Shown: positions 6,482-13,929, counted from the first letter of the stretch. The stretch: 15,681 bases of DNA from Candidatus Woesearchaeota archaeon (GCA_030590605.1 JAUUYB010000012.1:1-15681); one strand, 5' to 3'. Numbers and translations are program-made. Notes: generated by a model not told the origin, from the letters alone.

Positions 6482-6500
6482 AATCAAACTCCTTTTTCCA

Positions 6501-6513
6501 AAAAATTATATAC
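6501..6513 (+). promoter_or_regulatory. TATA box of the DUF362 gene, possibly bidirectional
   Basis: AAAAATTATATAC is centred about 26 bp before the ATG at 6536. This implies a leaderless message; the GGAG at 6530-6533 is too close to the ATG to act as a Shine-Dalgarno site. The reverse strand (GTATATAATTTTT) is also TATA-like and could drive the GC-rich island. Confidence 0.65.
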
Positions 6514-6535
6514 CTCTCAACCTTGACTTGGAGAA

Positions 6536-7552
6536 ATGGCAGACGTATACTTCTCACCAAGAGTCGATGAGGACACCATCAAGAAAGGGTTAGAGCCATT
6601 CATACCATTATTCAACGGAAGGACAGTCATCAAGACTCATTTCGGGGAAGATGGGAACACCCGATATGTCAAAGCGAAATTCATCAAACCTATAGTCGAC
6701 CTCCTTTTGAAGAACGGATGTGACACATCCATAAGCGATGCCAACACACTCTACAAAGGCAGACGGGTCAAGGGAAGCGAACACAAACAGCTCGCAATAG
6801 AACATGGGTTCGGAGACCTCAGAATACCTATCGTCATCGGAGACGGAGAGGATGGGAATGAAGAATATAGGGTAACTATAGATGGAAAGCATTTCCATGA
6901 AGCATGGATCGGCGAGGCATACAAAGACTGTGAAACTGTCATCCTAGTCAACCATTTCAAAGGCCATATCATGGCAGGATTCGGAGGAGCCATCAAGAAC
7001 GCAGGGATGGGAATGGCCTCCCGTAAGGGCAAGATGGCAATGCACGCATCAGTCAACCCGACAGTCCGACAGGATGCATGCACAGCTTGCGGAGCCTGCA
7101 AGAAGGTATGCGATCATGATGCAATTGAGATCGACGGCAAGGCATCCATCGACCCGCAAGCATGCGTCGGATGTGCAATGTGCATCTCGGCCTGCCCGAC
7201 AGGTGCGATAGATGTGCCCTGGGGCGCATCGACATGCGAACAACTGATGGAACGGACAGCTGAATACGCCACCGCAGCACTCCAAGGAAAGAAAGTCATC
7301 TGTATCAATTTCGCAATCGACATAACGAAACATTGCGACTGCAGACCAGACTCAGAGATCATAGCAGATGATGTGGGGGTGTTCTTTTCTACAGACCCAG
7401 TCGCTATAGATAATGCTTGTTTTGAAAAGCTAAAAGAGAAAATCGGAACTGATGTGTTCAAGAAAGAGACAAATGTCGAGGGCCTAGTGATGATAAAGCA
7501 TGCAGAAGAGGTCGGGCTCGGGAGTGTGGATTACTCTCTTAAGAATATATGA
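6536..7552 (+). CDS. DUF362-family iron-sulfur protein with two [4Fe-4S] clusters
   Basis: A 338-residue soluble protein of the DUF362 family, whose substrate is not established. The DUF362 part (about 1-170 and again 225-335) includes KTHFGEDGNTRYVK, SDANTLYKGRR and the glycine-rich HIMAGFGGAIKNAGMGMASR. It is interrupted at 182-220 by a bacterial-type ferredoxin pair, C182-x2-C-x2-C-x3-C192 and C210-x2-C-x2-C-x3-C220. All eight ligands are present, so two [4Fe-4S] clusters are expected, suggesting electron transfer or an Fe-S-dependent reaction. The gene stands alone between a TATA box and tRNA-Gly. The start codon is fixed by the TATA spacing. Some annotations call relatives '4Fe-4S binding protein' or 'Fe-S center protein'. 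Confidence 0.9.
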   Translation: MADVYFSPRVDEDTIKKGLEPFIPLFNGRTVIKTHFGEDGNTRYVKAKFIKPIVDLLLKNGCDTSISDANTLYKGRRVKGSEHKQLAIEHGFGDLRIPIVIGDGEDGNEEYRVTIDGKHFHEAWIGEAYKDCETVILVNHFKGHIMAGFGGAIKNAGMGMASRKGKMAMHASVNPTVRQDACTACGACKKVCDHDAIEIDGKASIDPQACVGCAMCISACPTGAIDVPWGASTCEQLMERTAEYATAALQGKKVICINFAIDITKHCDCRPDSEIIADDVGVFFSTDPVAIDNACFEKLKEKIGTDVFKKETNVEGLVMIKHAEEVGLGSVDYSLKNI

Positions 7553-7595
7553 TGGAACTACCCGCCTATACATTTTCTTCTAAGCCATTCAAAAA

Positions 7596-7607
7596 CTTTA
7601 TAAAAAG
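7596..7607 (+). promoter_or_regulatory. TATA box of tRNA-Gly
   Basis: CTTTATAAAAAG is centred about 28 bp before the mature 5' end at 7630. Confidence 0.65.
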
Positions 7608-7629
7608 CTTGATATTAGTCAATCCTCAT

Positions 7630-7701
7630 GCGGCAGTAGTCTAATGGCTAGGACTCCACCCTGCCACGGTGGTAATCCGGATTCGAATTCCGGCTGCCGC
7701 A
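7630..7701 (+). tRNA. tRNA-Gly (anticodon GCC)
   Basis: A 72-nt cloverleaf. Acceptor GCGGCAG/CTGCCGC has discriminator A at 7701 and no encoded CCA. The D arm is GTC...GAC. The anticodon stem CCACC/GGTGG encloses the loop CTGCCAC with anticodon GCC at 7663-7665. The T arm is CCGGA-TTCGAAT-TCCGG. No intron. Confidence 0.96.
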
Positions 7702-7702
7702 T

Positions 7703-7712
7703 ATTTTTTTCT
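7703..7712 (+). terminator. Oligo-T terminator of tRNA-Gly
   Basis: An unbroken run of seven or more T starts two bases after the mature 3' end, typical for archaeal tRNA genes. Confidence 0.7.
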
Positions 7713-7769
7713 TAGAATCAACAAATAAAAAATTAGAAATCAACACCTGTTATAGGAGTTCCTCCAAAA

Positions 7770-7780
7770 CCTTTATATAC
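7770..7780 (+). promoter_or_regulatory. TATA box of the aRF1 gene
   Basis: CCTTTATATAC, with TTTATATA centred about 27 bp before the ATG at 7803. No Shine-Dalgarno site precedes the ATG, so a leaderless message is likely. Confidence 0.75.
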
Positions 7781-7802
7781 ACTCCAACCGCTCTCCTTTT
7801 CC

Positions 7803-8909
7803 ATGACACTCGGCGCTAAAGACCGGTATGACCTGAAACAGCTCATCAAAGAGCTAGCTGGATATAGAGGCAGGCATACTGAACTTGTCACTGTCTATAT
7901 CCCAGCAGGATACGACCTAACCAAAGTCATCAATCATCTTTCCCAGGAACAAGGGACTGCAAGCAACATCAAGTCGGCATCTACCAGAAAGAACGTCATC
8001 GATGCTCTTGAGCGGATGATACAGCATCTCAGATTATTCACCAAGACACCTCCTCATGGTCTTTGCGCATTCTCAGGGAACGTCGCTGAAAGAGAAGGCC
8101 AGCAAGACCTAAAGGTATGGTCAATCGAACCTCCAGTGCCACTTAACCAGCGTATCTACAGATGCGATAAATTGTTCATCCTCGACGCACTGGATGACAT
8201 GCTCGATATCAAAGAGATCTATGGGCTCATAGTACTGGACAGGCGAGAAGGAAACATCGCTGTCCTCAAAGGAAAGACAATCATCCCGCTCACTTCATCA
8301 AAATCAAATGTCCCTGGAAAGACCAAGGCAGGAGGTCAGTCTGCAGCACGTTACGGCAGGCTAAGGGAAGACGCAGCCAAGGATTTCTACAAGAAAATCT
8401 CCGGGATGGCACAAGACCAATTCCTAGGGAACAAGAACCTGAAAGGGATCATCGTCGGCGGTCCAGGCCCTACAAAATATGAATTCATAGATAGAGGATT
8501 TCTCACAGGAGACCTAAAGAAAAAGATCATCGGAATCAAGGATATCTCATATACCGGTGATTTCGGACTCCAAGAACTAGTCGAGCGAAGCGCAGATATC
8601 CTCGCTAATGAAGAGATCATGAAGGAGAAGAATATCGTGGCAGAATTCTTTACCCTGCTCTCCACTAAACCAAAGATGTGCGCCTATGGAGAATCCCAAG
8701 TGATGCAGAAACTTGAAACAGGAACAGTCGATAAACTTCTCCTCTCTGAAGCTCTAGAGGATGATACAATACGAGAGTTCGAGAAAAAAGCAGAGGAGCT
8801 CGGAAGCGAAATCCACATCATCTCTACAGAGACAAGAGAAGGTGTGCAGCTGAGGGATATGGGAAAGATCTGTGCGATCCTCAGATATGAGGTCCATGAT
8901 GATATTTGA
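7803..8909 (+). CDS. prf1: Peptide chain release factor aRF1, short form
   Basis: Reads all three stop codons and triggers hydrolysis of peptidyl-tRNA on the ribosome. Domain 1 has NIKS (55-58) and YRCDKLF (119-125, the YxCxxxF motif), both used in stop-codon recognition. Domain 2 carries the catalytic GGQ (177-179, in KTKAGGQSAARYGRLRED). Domain 3 (about 275-368) ends with the family's HIISTETREGVQL and AILRYEV. At 368 residues it is roughly 40-50 shorter than typical archaeal aRF1. The gap is inside domain 3, where LLLSEALEDDTIREFEKKA runs straight on without the Cys-pair minidomain seen in many archaeal and eukaryotic homologues. The gene has its own promoter; the SprT-like gene follows after 72 bp. 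Confidence 0.95.
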   Translation: MTLGAKDRYDLKQLIKELAGYRGRHTELVTVYIPAGYDLTKVINHLSQEQGTASNIKSASTRKNVIDALERMIQHLRLFTKTPPHGLCAFSGNVAEREGQQDLKVWSIEPPVPLNQRIYRCDKLFILDALDDMLDIKEIYGLIVLDRREGNIAVLKGKTIIPLTSSKSNVPGKTKAGGQSAARYGRLREDAAKDFYKKISGMAQDQFLGNKNLKGIIVGGPGPTKYEFIDRGFLTGDLKKKIIGIKDISYTGDFGLQELVERSADILANEEIMKEKNIVAEFFTLLSTKPKMCAYGESQVMQKLETGTVDKLLLSEALEDDTIREFEKKAEELGSEIHIISTETREGVQLRDMGKICAILRYEVHDDI

Positions 8910-8981
8910 GCAGGTCGCTCTAAACAACTATTATGTACAACAAAGTTCTAACCAGAATGATGGTCTGGGTCTATCAGAAGA

Positions 8982-9650
8982 ATGAGAGGAAATGAACTCG
9001 CCAAACAAGCGTTCGCAGACCTCTTCCCAGATAGGGATCAAGACAGGTATCGTTTCAGCATAACACACTCCGGCAGATTCTCAAGCTTCAATGCCAATGT
9101 CAGAAAGCAAGGTGATATCATAACTTTCGGACTCTCAAAGGAATGGAAAAAAGTCGGCGATGACATCACAATGGGACTTCTCCAGGAACTCATGCTCAAG
9201 CTCTTCAAGAAAAAAGGTGAGACCGAAAGCATGAGACTCTATCACATCTTCATCAAGAAAGTCCATGTGGCAGCACCTAAGACAGGGGCAGACCCAAATC
9301 TCCTCAATTCTTTCGACCGCGTGAATGATACCCACTTCTCTGGTATGATAGAGCAGCCGAATCTACGTTTTGGAAGGCCTGCATCCACAACCATGGGCTC
9401 CTACAACTACCACACCGACACAATCACCATAAACCCCAACCTTAGAGGTAAGGACGAACTCATCGACTATGTGATGTATCACGAACTCTTACACAAACGG
9501 CTGAAGTTCACGAGCAAGAACGGAAGGACCACCCACCATACAAGAGAGTTTCGGATAAGAGAGAAATCCTATCCTGAATCTGCGCGGATCGAACGCGAGC
9601 TTTCAATCTTTGCCAGAAAGGCAAAGCTTAAGAATTTTTTCAAGTGGTGA
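8982..9650 (+). CDS. SprT-like zinc metallopeptidase (zincin)
   Basis: A 222-residue protein with the zincin site HELLH (167-171), Glu168 being the predicted catalytic base. A third ligand lies 14-15 residues on in HHTREF (185-190), matching the H-x3-F spacing of SprT/Spartan-type proteases. In eukaryotes such enzymes digest DNA-protein crosslinks; the role in archaea is inferred only. The N-terminal half (about 20-110) carries no motif I recognise. There is no C-terminal zinc ribbon. The ATG at 8982 is the first available after an in-frame stop at 8958. The Shine-Dalgarno site is weak and no clear TATA box lies in the 72-bp gap, so it is probably read from the aRF1 promoter. Other HExxH families (such as YgjP-like) are possible. 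Confidence 0.75.
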   Translation: MRGNELAKQAFADLFPDRDQDRYRFSITHSGRFSSFNANVRKQGDIITFGLSKEWKKVGDDITMGLLQELMLKLFKKKGETESMRLYHIFIKKVHVAAPKTGADPNLLNSFDRVNDTHFSGMIEQPNLRFGRPASTTMGSYNYHTDTITINPNLRGKDELIDYVMYHELLHKRLKFTSKNGRTTHHTREFRIREKSYPESARIERELSIFARKAKLKNFFKW

Positions 9651-9652
9651 GG

Positions 9653-10423
9653 TCAGCGTGACCTTTCGATCTTCATACCGCCTGAAGGCAGCGCACGGAT
9701 GATCTCGTCAAGCTCTCCACCGACTTTCTTCTTTACCTTCTTTGCGATTGAGCTGGGCTTGTCGTCTCCCTGGAGTATGACAAGCATTTCCTTGCAATGG
9801 GCTGTCACTGCTGCTTTTGGTCCAGCCATTATCGCACCATCAAGATCTCCGATCGCCACATCAATCTTATTATCTACATAATTTGTCTTTCCTTTTATCA
9901 TGAATGCGCCTTTCTGGAGATACTCACCTGACTGCGCCTCTTTTGTGACCTGTTCCGGATCCACATAAAAAACATCAGATGTACCGAGGCCTAGTTTCCA
10001 GGCCCGGGAGAACGAACAAGTAGCGTTGGCAACTTCACTTATAGTCGCCTCGCCAACCTTTTTCCCTTCAGCCTTCACTACGAAGAACGGCGACCCCGCC
10101 ATATCCGTATGGAAGACAATATCCCCCCTCTCAGCGTGCTTCTTGATTACGATCTCGTTCGAAGTCGCATCCCTGCCTCCGATCACAAGAAATCCCTCAC
10201 TTGACCTGAACCACCTGAACTTCTCGAACCACTGCTTCTTTCTGACAACCTTTTCTTCTGGCTTATCTGCTTCTATCTTCCTTTCTTCCCTATCAAGCCG
10301 TTTCTGGATCTTTTTAAGCGTCTCTTCAACGCCTAATACTTTTTTCTTCATCTTCTTCGCCTTGTCAAAGTAGATAGATGCATTCTCTTCAAGAGATTTC
10401 TTCAAGTCAAGGGTCACCTTCAT
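9653..10423 (-). CDS. Stand-alone NFACT-R (DUF814) protein, the C-terminal half of RqcH/NEMF
   Basis: A 256-residue protein. Residues 8-60 are a highly charged coiled coil (KKMKKKVLGVEETLKKIQKR). Residues 63-200 form the NFACT-R RNA-binding domain: WFEKFRWFRSSEGFLVIGGR, then NEIVIKKH, DIVFHTDMAGSPFFVVKAEG, YVDPEQVTKEAQSGEYLQKG and AFMIKGKTNYV, all family hallmarks. Full-length RqcH/NEMF/Tae2 (550-700 residues) senses peptidyl-tRNA on stalled 60S/50S subunits through an NFACT-N domain, which is absent here along with the HhH part. The protein may work with a separately encoded N-terminal half. The ATG at 10423 has a TATA box 27 bp upstream, so the gene is not simply truncated. It converges on the SprT-like gene with 2 bp between stop codons. 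Confidence 0.88.
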   Translation of the reverse strand: MKVTLDLKKSLEENASIYFDKAKKMKKKVLGVEETLKKIQKRLDREERKIEADKPEEKVVRKKQWFEKFRWFRSSEGFLVIGGRDATSNEIVIKKHAERGDIVFHTDMAGSPFFVVKAEGKKVGEATISEVANATCSFSRAWKLGLGTSDVFYVDPEQVTKEAQSGEYLQKGAFMIKGKTNYVDNKIDVAIGDLDGAIMAGPKAAVTAHCKEMLVILQGDDKPSSIAKKVKKKVGGELDEIIRALPSGGMKIERSR

Positions 10424-10443
10424 ACTGGGTCTGGTTCATCCTG

Positions 10444-10455
10444 TATTTTATAATT
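10444..10455 (-). promoter_or_regulatory. TATA box of the NFACT-R gene
   Basis: Reverse strand AATTATAAAATA is centred about 27 bp before the ATG at 10423. It supports the short protein as a complete gene with a leaderless message. Confidence 0.6.
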
Positions 10456-10528
10456 GTTTTGGAACAAATAAAGAACGCTCGGTGGGAAGACACCACCACA
10501 ACTTACTACTAAGCCCTCGAGGAGGTAA

Positions 10529-10539
10529 ATTTATATACC
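10529..10539 (+). promoter_or_regulatory. TATA box of the five-gene surface operon
   Basis: ATTTATATACC, with TTTATATA centred about 27 bp before the ATG at 10560. It decides this start over one 78 bp further upstream, which would lie before the promoter. No other TATA box was seen between the five genes. Confidence 0.75.
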
Positions 10540-10559
10540 CTAAAATCGGTGAAGGATGT

Positions 10560-12002
10560 ATGAAAGAGAAGGACTATGACCTCTTTTATGTATTGATTAT
10601 GCTATTCTTCGGAATACTTATTATCGCTTCTGCAAGTTTCTTCCTGATCAAGCCTGCATATACAGGGTATATCGTCTCAGAAGGAGGGAATGTGACGAGG
10701 GTAGACATCATCGCGAACACCCAAAGCCTATTATGGATAGGTATCCAGGGAAATGTCACATCGAACCTGAGCCTGACAGACAATATCACCTTTAGCGGAG
10801 GCGACGTGAACTTCATCTACCTCCATGACAATGACCCCGGAACAGTCGCCACCATCATCGCATCCATGAACAGCACCCTTGACGCCGCAGCATTCCAGCC
10901 TGCCAACCACTCAGACATCGATAATTACCTCAATATCTCCTCGGACCATATCACATCAAGCAACAATACATTCAAAGTACTGCATAACTTCACTATCGGA
11001 AGCAATACCTATGACCTGATATCCGCCAAGACATTCTCATTTCTAGGAGACTACTATACCGGTGCCCTCCTGCAGGGGACTGAATTGGCGTTCGTGACAG
11101 ATGTGATTGGAGGCATCGGGTTCGAAAACACGTCCGTAGATTTCCAATTCCTACTGCCTGTCAACACCAACGTGACATATCATTTCTTCACACGGATAAA
11201 CAGCTCCAACGCCCTCAACTGTACAGGAGGATTCTCTCCCATAAGCCGGTTCAATGTAACAGACAGCACGATCTCGATCACCTGGAACGCAATCCCAGGG
11301 GCTACTGGCTACACAATCTTCTATACAGATGACCCGACAGAAGGGATGCTGAACTTCACAGGATCGCCTAGCGTAACAGTTCTAACACCAACCTGGACAG
11401 ATACCTCCTTTGATTCAACCCACCGTTACTACAGGATCCATGCCAATGCAAGCGGATCATCCTGCGAGTCTCCCGCGCTGATAGTCGCTACCAACCAGAC
11501 TCTTGTCTCTCTTCCAGGAGCAGAATATAACCTAGTCACGTTCCCATATGAATTTGCCAATAACTCAATTGAAAACGTATTCAAATCTATAAACGGAGAT
11601 TACACGAATGTCTATGAATTCAGCAATGAACAAAAATTTTATAACATCTTTATAGTGGGTGTTTGGGATACGATCTACACAATAAAACCTGATCTTGGAT
11701 ATTGGGTCAAGACCAGTGTCAATACCAGCCTTATCACCACAGGCAGATCAAGGATCAACATGTCAATCAACTTCTCTCCTGATTATAACCTATTCGGAGT
11801 GCCTCTCATCATAGGCAACACAACAGTCGCGAGCGTGCTTTCACAGATCCAAGGCAAATATGACAGGGTGTATGAATTCGACAATTTCGACAAAGGATAC
11901 AAGATATTTATCGTAGGAGTATGGGACGAAGTCTATACATTCAAACAAGACAAAGGATACTTCATAAGGGTCACGGAAAATGTGACTTACAACAGCTCAT
12001 GA
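10560..12002 (+). CDS. Sequon-rich surface glycoprotein with a fibronectin-like domain and tandem 'YNL' repeats
   Basis: A 480-residue membrane-anchored extracellular protein of unknown function. Residues 8-30 are one transmembrane segment after a charged N-terminus, an anchor or signal peptide. Residues 38-215 form a Ser/Thr/Asn-rich domain. About 225-305 resembles a fibronectin type III fold (ISITWNAIPGATGYTIFYTD). Two homologous repeats close the protein: 323-397 (YNLVTFPYEF...IFIVGVWDTIYTIKPDLGYW) and 409-477 (YNLFGVPLII...IFIVGVWDEVYTFKQDKGYF). About two dozen N-x-S/T sequons are spread along the chain, suggesting heavy N-glycosylation. The only cysteines are C221 and C302. An upstream in-frame ATG at 10482 is rejected because the TATA box lies after it. 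The stop overlaps the next start in ATGA. Confidence 0.8.
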   Translation: MKEKDYDLFYVLIMLFFGILIIASASFFLIKPAYTGYIVSEGGNVTRVDIIANTQSLLWIGIQGNVTSNLSLTDNITFSGGDVNFIYLHDNDPGTVATIIASMNSTLDAAAFQPANHSDIDNYLNISSDHITSSNNTFKVLHNFTIGSNTYDLISAKTFSFLGDYYTGALLQGTELAFVTDVIGGIGFENTSVDFQFLLPVNTNVTYHFFTRINSSNALNCTGGFSPISRFNVTDSTISITWNAIPGATGYTIFYTDDPTEGMLNFTGSPSVTVLTPTWTDTSFDSTHRYYRIHANASGSSCESPALIVATNQTLVSLPGAEYNLVTFPYEFANNSIENVFKSINGDYTNVYEFSNEQKFYNIFIVGVWDTIYTIKPDLGYWVKTSVNTSLITTGRSRINMSINFSPDYNLFGVPLIIGNTTVASVLSQIQGKYDRVYEFDNFDKGYKIFIVGVWDEVYTFKQDKGYFIRVTENVTYNSS

Positions 12003-12625
12003 AAACGAAAATCTCCCTCATCTGCATGATTTTCCTAGTCATACCTATAGTGTGGGGGGTAGGATATTCTCCAACGACCATCTATGGCTGGGTGGAAGGG
12101 ACTGATAAGTTCTCTATCGCAATCACTGTATCGGATATAGAGACAGGTGAATCATTCCCCGCAGTAGTCAAGACAGACGGAAACCTTTTTATCACTACGA
12201 TCTCCCGACCGGATGACGGGCATCAACTCGAATTCCAAATCCAAGTCAATTACAGAGGAGACTCAGAAATCTACGAAGTGACAGCAGAACCATGGAGTCT
12301 GACCAACTTCAATATCACGATTCAGGAAACAGGAAGTCCGACTGCCTCGAAATCAACGGATACAGCACAAGGACCTATCATCACAGAATTCATCAGAGAC
12401 TCTGATGAAGATATCGATGACTTCAAGAAGGAATATGGGATCAATCTCCTACCTGGAGAGAAGATACCTCAAGAAGAAACCCCCTCTCCTAATGAGACAC
12501 GTTTCACAAAAGAGAGTGAATCACTCTTGGTCGTACTCATCATGGTCCTTTCACTATTGAGCATCCTCATCATCATTAGGGAAAGACATAAAAAGACCAT
12601 CGACAGGAAGAAAAAGAATGGATAA
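11999..12625 (+). CDS. Type I membrane protein with an extracellular beta-rich domain
   Basis: A 208-residue protein of unknown function. Residues 1-20 form a signal peptide (KTKISLICMIFLVIPIVWG). Residues 24-115 look like a beta-sandwich (TTIYGWVEGTDKFSIAITVS, then alternating hydrophobic strands), possibly of the carboxypeptidase-regulatory or PEGA type. An acidic, Pro/Ser-rich linker follows to about 170, then one transmembrane segment at 173-193 (VVLIMVLSLLSILIII) and a strongly basic cytoplasmic tail (RERHKKTIDRKKKNG). Inferred topology: N-terminus outside, C-terminus inside. The ATG at 11999 shares ATGA with the glycoprotein stop, so the two genes are coupled. A longer in-frame start at 11921 would lie inside the glycoprotein gene and lose the signal peptide's position. 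Confidence 0.72.
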   Translation: MKTKISLICMIFLVIPIVWGVGYSPTTIYGWVEGTDKFSIAITVSDIETGESFPAVVKTDGNLFITTISRPDDGHQLEFQIQVNYRGDSEIYEVTAEPWSLTNFNITIQETGSPTASKSTDTAQGPIITEFIRDSDEDIDDFKKEYGINLLPGEKIPQEETPSPNETRFTKESESLLVVLIMVLSLLSILIIIRERHKKTIDRKKKNG

Positions 12626-13439
12626 CATCTTACAACGGATAAGAGACTATACAGGGCATGAATATGCCCTGCTCACCAAGCGAGCGAACGCTTCAATCCT
12701 TCTAGCTATGAGGACAGCAAAGGATATGTCAGAAGAGAAGAAAAGCATGATCATCCCAGATCAAGGCGGGTGGCTCACTTTCAGGCAAACACCCAAGAAA
12801 ATCGGCCTCCTCAGCGATGAAGTGAAAACAGATTATGGTCTCATAGACCTTGAAGACCTTAGACGATATCTAGGATTAGGAAACGCTGCCGGGTTCATAT
12901 ATACCAACCCTGCAGGGTATTATGCAGCACAACCTATGCAAGAAATCTATTCTTTGTGTAAGGGAATATGTACAGTCATACTCGATGCCTCAGGGAGCAT
13001 AGGAAACAAGGAACAATGCGATGGAGATTATGCAGACCTTATCGTAGGATCTTTCGGGAAATGGAAACCGGTAAATGCAGGAAAAGGAGGATTCATCTCA
13101 TTCAAGAACAAGAAACTTTTCGAAGTAGCCATGACCCATTATGTCAATCCAGAGTTCTCAGAAAAAGAGATCCAGGAAATCGATAATAAACTAGAAGAAG
13201 GGCCTAAACGGATACAGAACATGACAAACCTCGCCAGGAAGGTGAAAAATGACCTTAAAGACCTCACTATCCTCCATCCGGATCTTGATGGCCTAAATGT
13301 CATTGTCGCTTTCAAGAATGAAGAAGAGAAACAGAAAATCATAGCATATTGCGAAAAGGAGTCGTTTGAATACACAGATTGTCCGAAGTATATACGGGTC
13401 AATGAAAATGCGATAAGCATAGAGATAAAGAGGAAGTAA
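12618..13439 (+). CDS. Short DegT/fold-type I PLP-dependent enzyme-like protein
   Basis: A 273-residue protein that resembles DegT/DnrJ/EryC1-type aminotransferases, normally about 370-400 residues. The start HEYALLTKRANASILLAMRT (14-33) matches their substrate/PLP-phosphate-binding region. IDLEDLRRYL (76-85) follows the strand before the large domain. LDASGSIGN (122-130) holds Asp123, expected to contact the pyridine nitrogen. GSFGKWKPVNAGKGGFI (144-160) holds the Schiff-base lysine; spacing to the GxGG motif favours Lys150 over Lys148. The C-terminal small domain is reduced to about 100 residues. In relatives the product is often an amino-sugar used for glycans, which would suit its glycoprotein neighbour, but substrate and activity are unproven. 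It overlaps the previous gene by 8 bp. Confidence 0.72.
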   Translation: MDNILQRIRDYTGHEYALLTKRANASILLAMRTAKDMSEEKKSMIIPDQGGWLTFRQTPKKIGLLSDEVKTDYGLIDLEDLRRYLGLGNAAGFIYTNPAGYYAAQPMQEIYSLCKGICTVILDASGSIGNKEQCDGDYADLIVGSFGKWKPVNAGKGGFISFKNKKLFEVAMTHYVNPEFSEKEIQEIDNKLEEGPKRIQNMTNLARKVKNDLKDLTILHPDLDGLNVIVAFKNEEEKQKIIAYCEKESFEYTDCPKYIRVNENAISIEIKRK

Positions 13440-13441
13440 CA

Positions 13442-13924
13442 ATGCCTATGGATGTAGTTCAAGCAGAGACGATCCAACCGTCCATACTCGACTGGATTCC
13501 GGGAGGGATAGGAGATTTCCTGGCGAACCTGAATGCTCATATGAGCAACACGCTTACCTCTTTTCTCCCAGATAACCTCTTCACGCATGCATTCATTTCC
13601 AATCCCCTCCTTATCTTATTGGCATTCTTCCTTGTCACAGCATCTATCGCTATGTTCTTCGACTTCATCGCCGATGCCTACAAGATGCCCTTCGCGATCT
13701 TCATAGATATCCTTGACCTCATGGCGATCGCTGTCCCAGGAGTCCTCGACTTCGTCGCAGGCGGCGGAGCTCTTGTCGTGTTTTTCATCCTTGCGACAGA
13801 ACCAAACTGGGCAAGGTACACATTCGGTGCTATAGGCGCTGTTAAATGCTTAATCCCGATCCCGATCATCCAACTCCTCCCGATAAACACAGTACTTATG
13901 TTCATAGCTACAATAATCGATTAG
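13442..13924 (+). CDS. Multi-span membrane protein of unknown function
   Basis: A 160-residue protein. An N-terminal amphipathic region (about 12-45) is followed by three or four hydrophobic segments near 52-75, 83-104, 105-118 and 126-158, so it is an integral membrane protein. Acidic residues fall at intervals within or next to the membrane spans (FFDFIADAY, FIDILDLMAI, GVLDFVAGG). I recognise no family motif. It starts 2 bp after the PLP-fold gene. GAGG at 13430-13433, inside the end of that gene, is a good Shine-Dalgarno site for the ATG at 13442; an ATG at 13448 is an alternative. Its place between the PLP-fold and zinc-ribbon genes suggests co-expression. Confidence 0.72.
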   Translation: MPMDVVQAETIQPSILDWIPGGIGDFLANLNAHMSNTLTSFLPDNLFTHAFISNPLLILLAFFLVTASIAMFFDFIADAYKMPFAIFIDILDLMAIAVPGVLDFVAGGGALVVFFILATEPNWARYTFGAIGAVKCLIPIPIIQLLPINTVLMFIATIID

Positions 13925-13929
13925 GTGAT
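13924..13929 (+). promoter_or_regulatory. Shine-Dalgarno site (GGTGAT) of the zinc-ribbon gene
   Basis: GGTGAT, the archaeal anti-SD complement, starts at the last base of the preceding stop codon and leaves five bases before the ATG at 13935. It confirms the start. Confidence 0.8.

Noticed and set aside
6336..6593. An 85-codon plus-strand frame across the GC-rich island
   Set aside because: It has no promoter or Shine-Dalgarno site, runs past the well-supported ATG at 6536 in another frame, and its composition follows from the GC-rich palindromic sequence.
10481..10497. GGTGG...CCACC inverted repeat upstream of the glycoprotein promoter
   Set aside because: It is a 5-bp stem with a 7-nt loop, short enough to occur by chance, and has no terminator T tract or second copy.
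10482..10559. Upstream in-frame start of the glycoprotein
   Set aside because: The TATA box at 10530-10537 lies downstream of it, and the extra 26 residues (His/Arg/Pro-rich) would spoil the N-terminal membrane segment.
11921..11998. Upstream in-frame start of the type I membrane protein
   Set aside because: It lies within the glycoprotein repeat region in another frame and would put 26 polar residues before a clear signal peptide. The ATGA overlap start is typical of operons.
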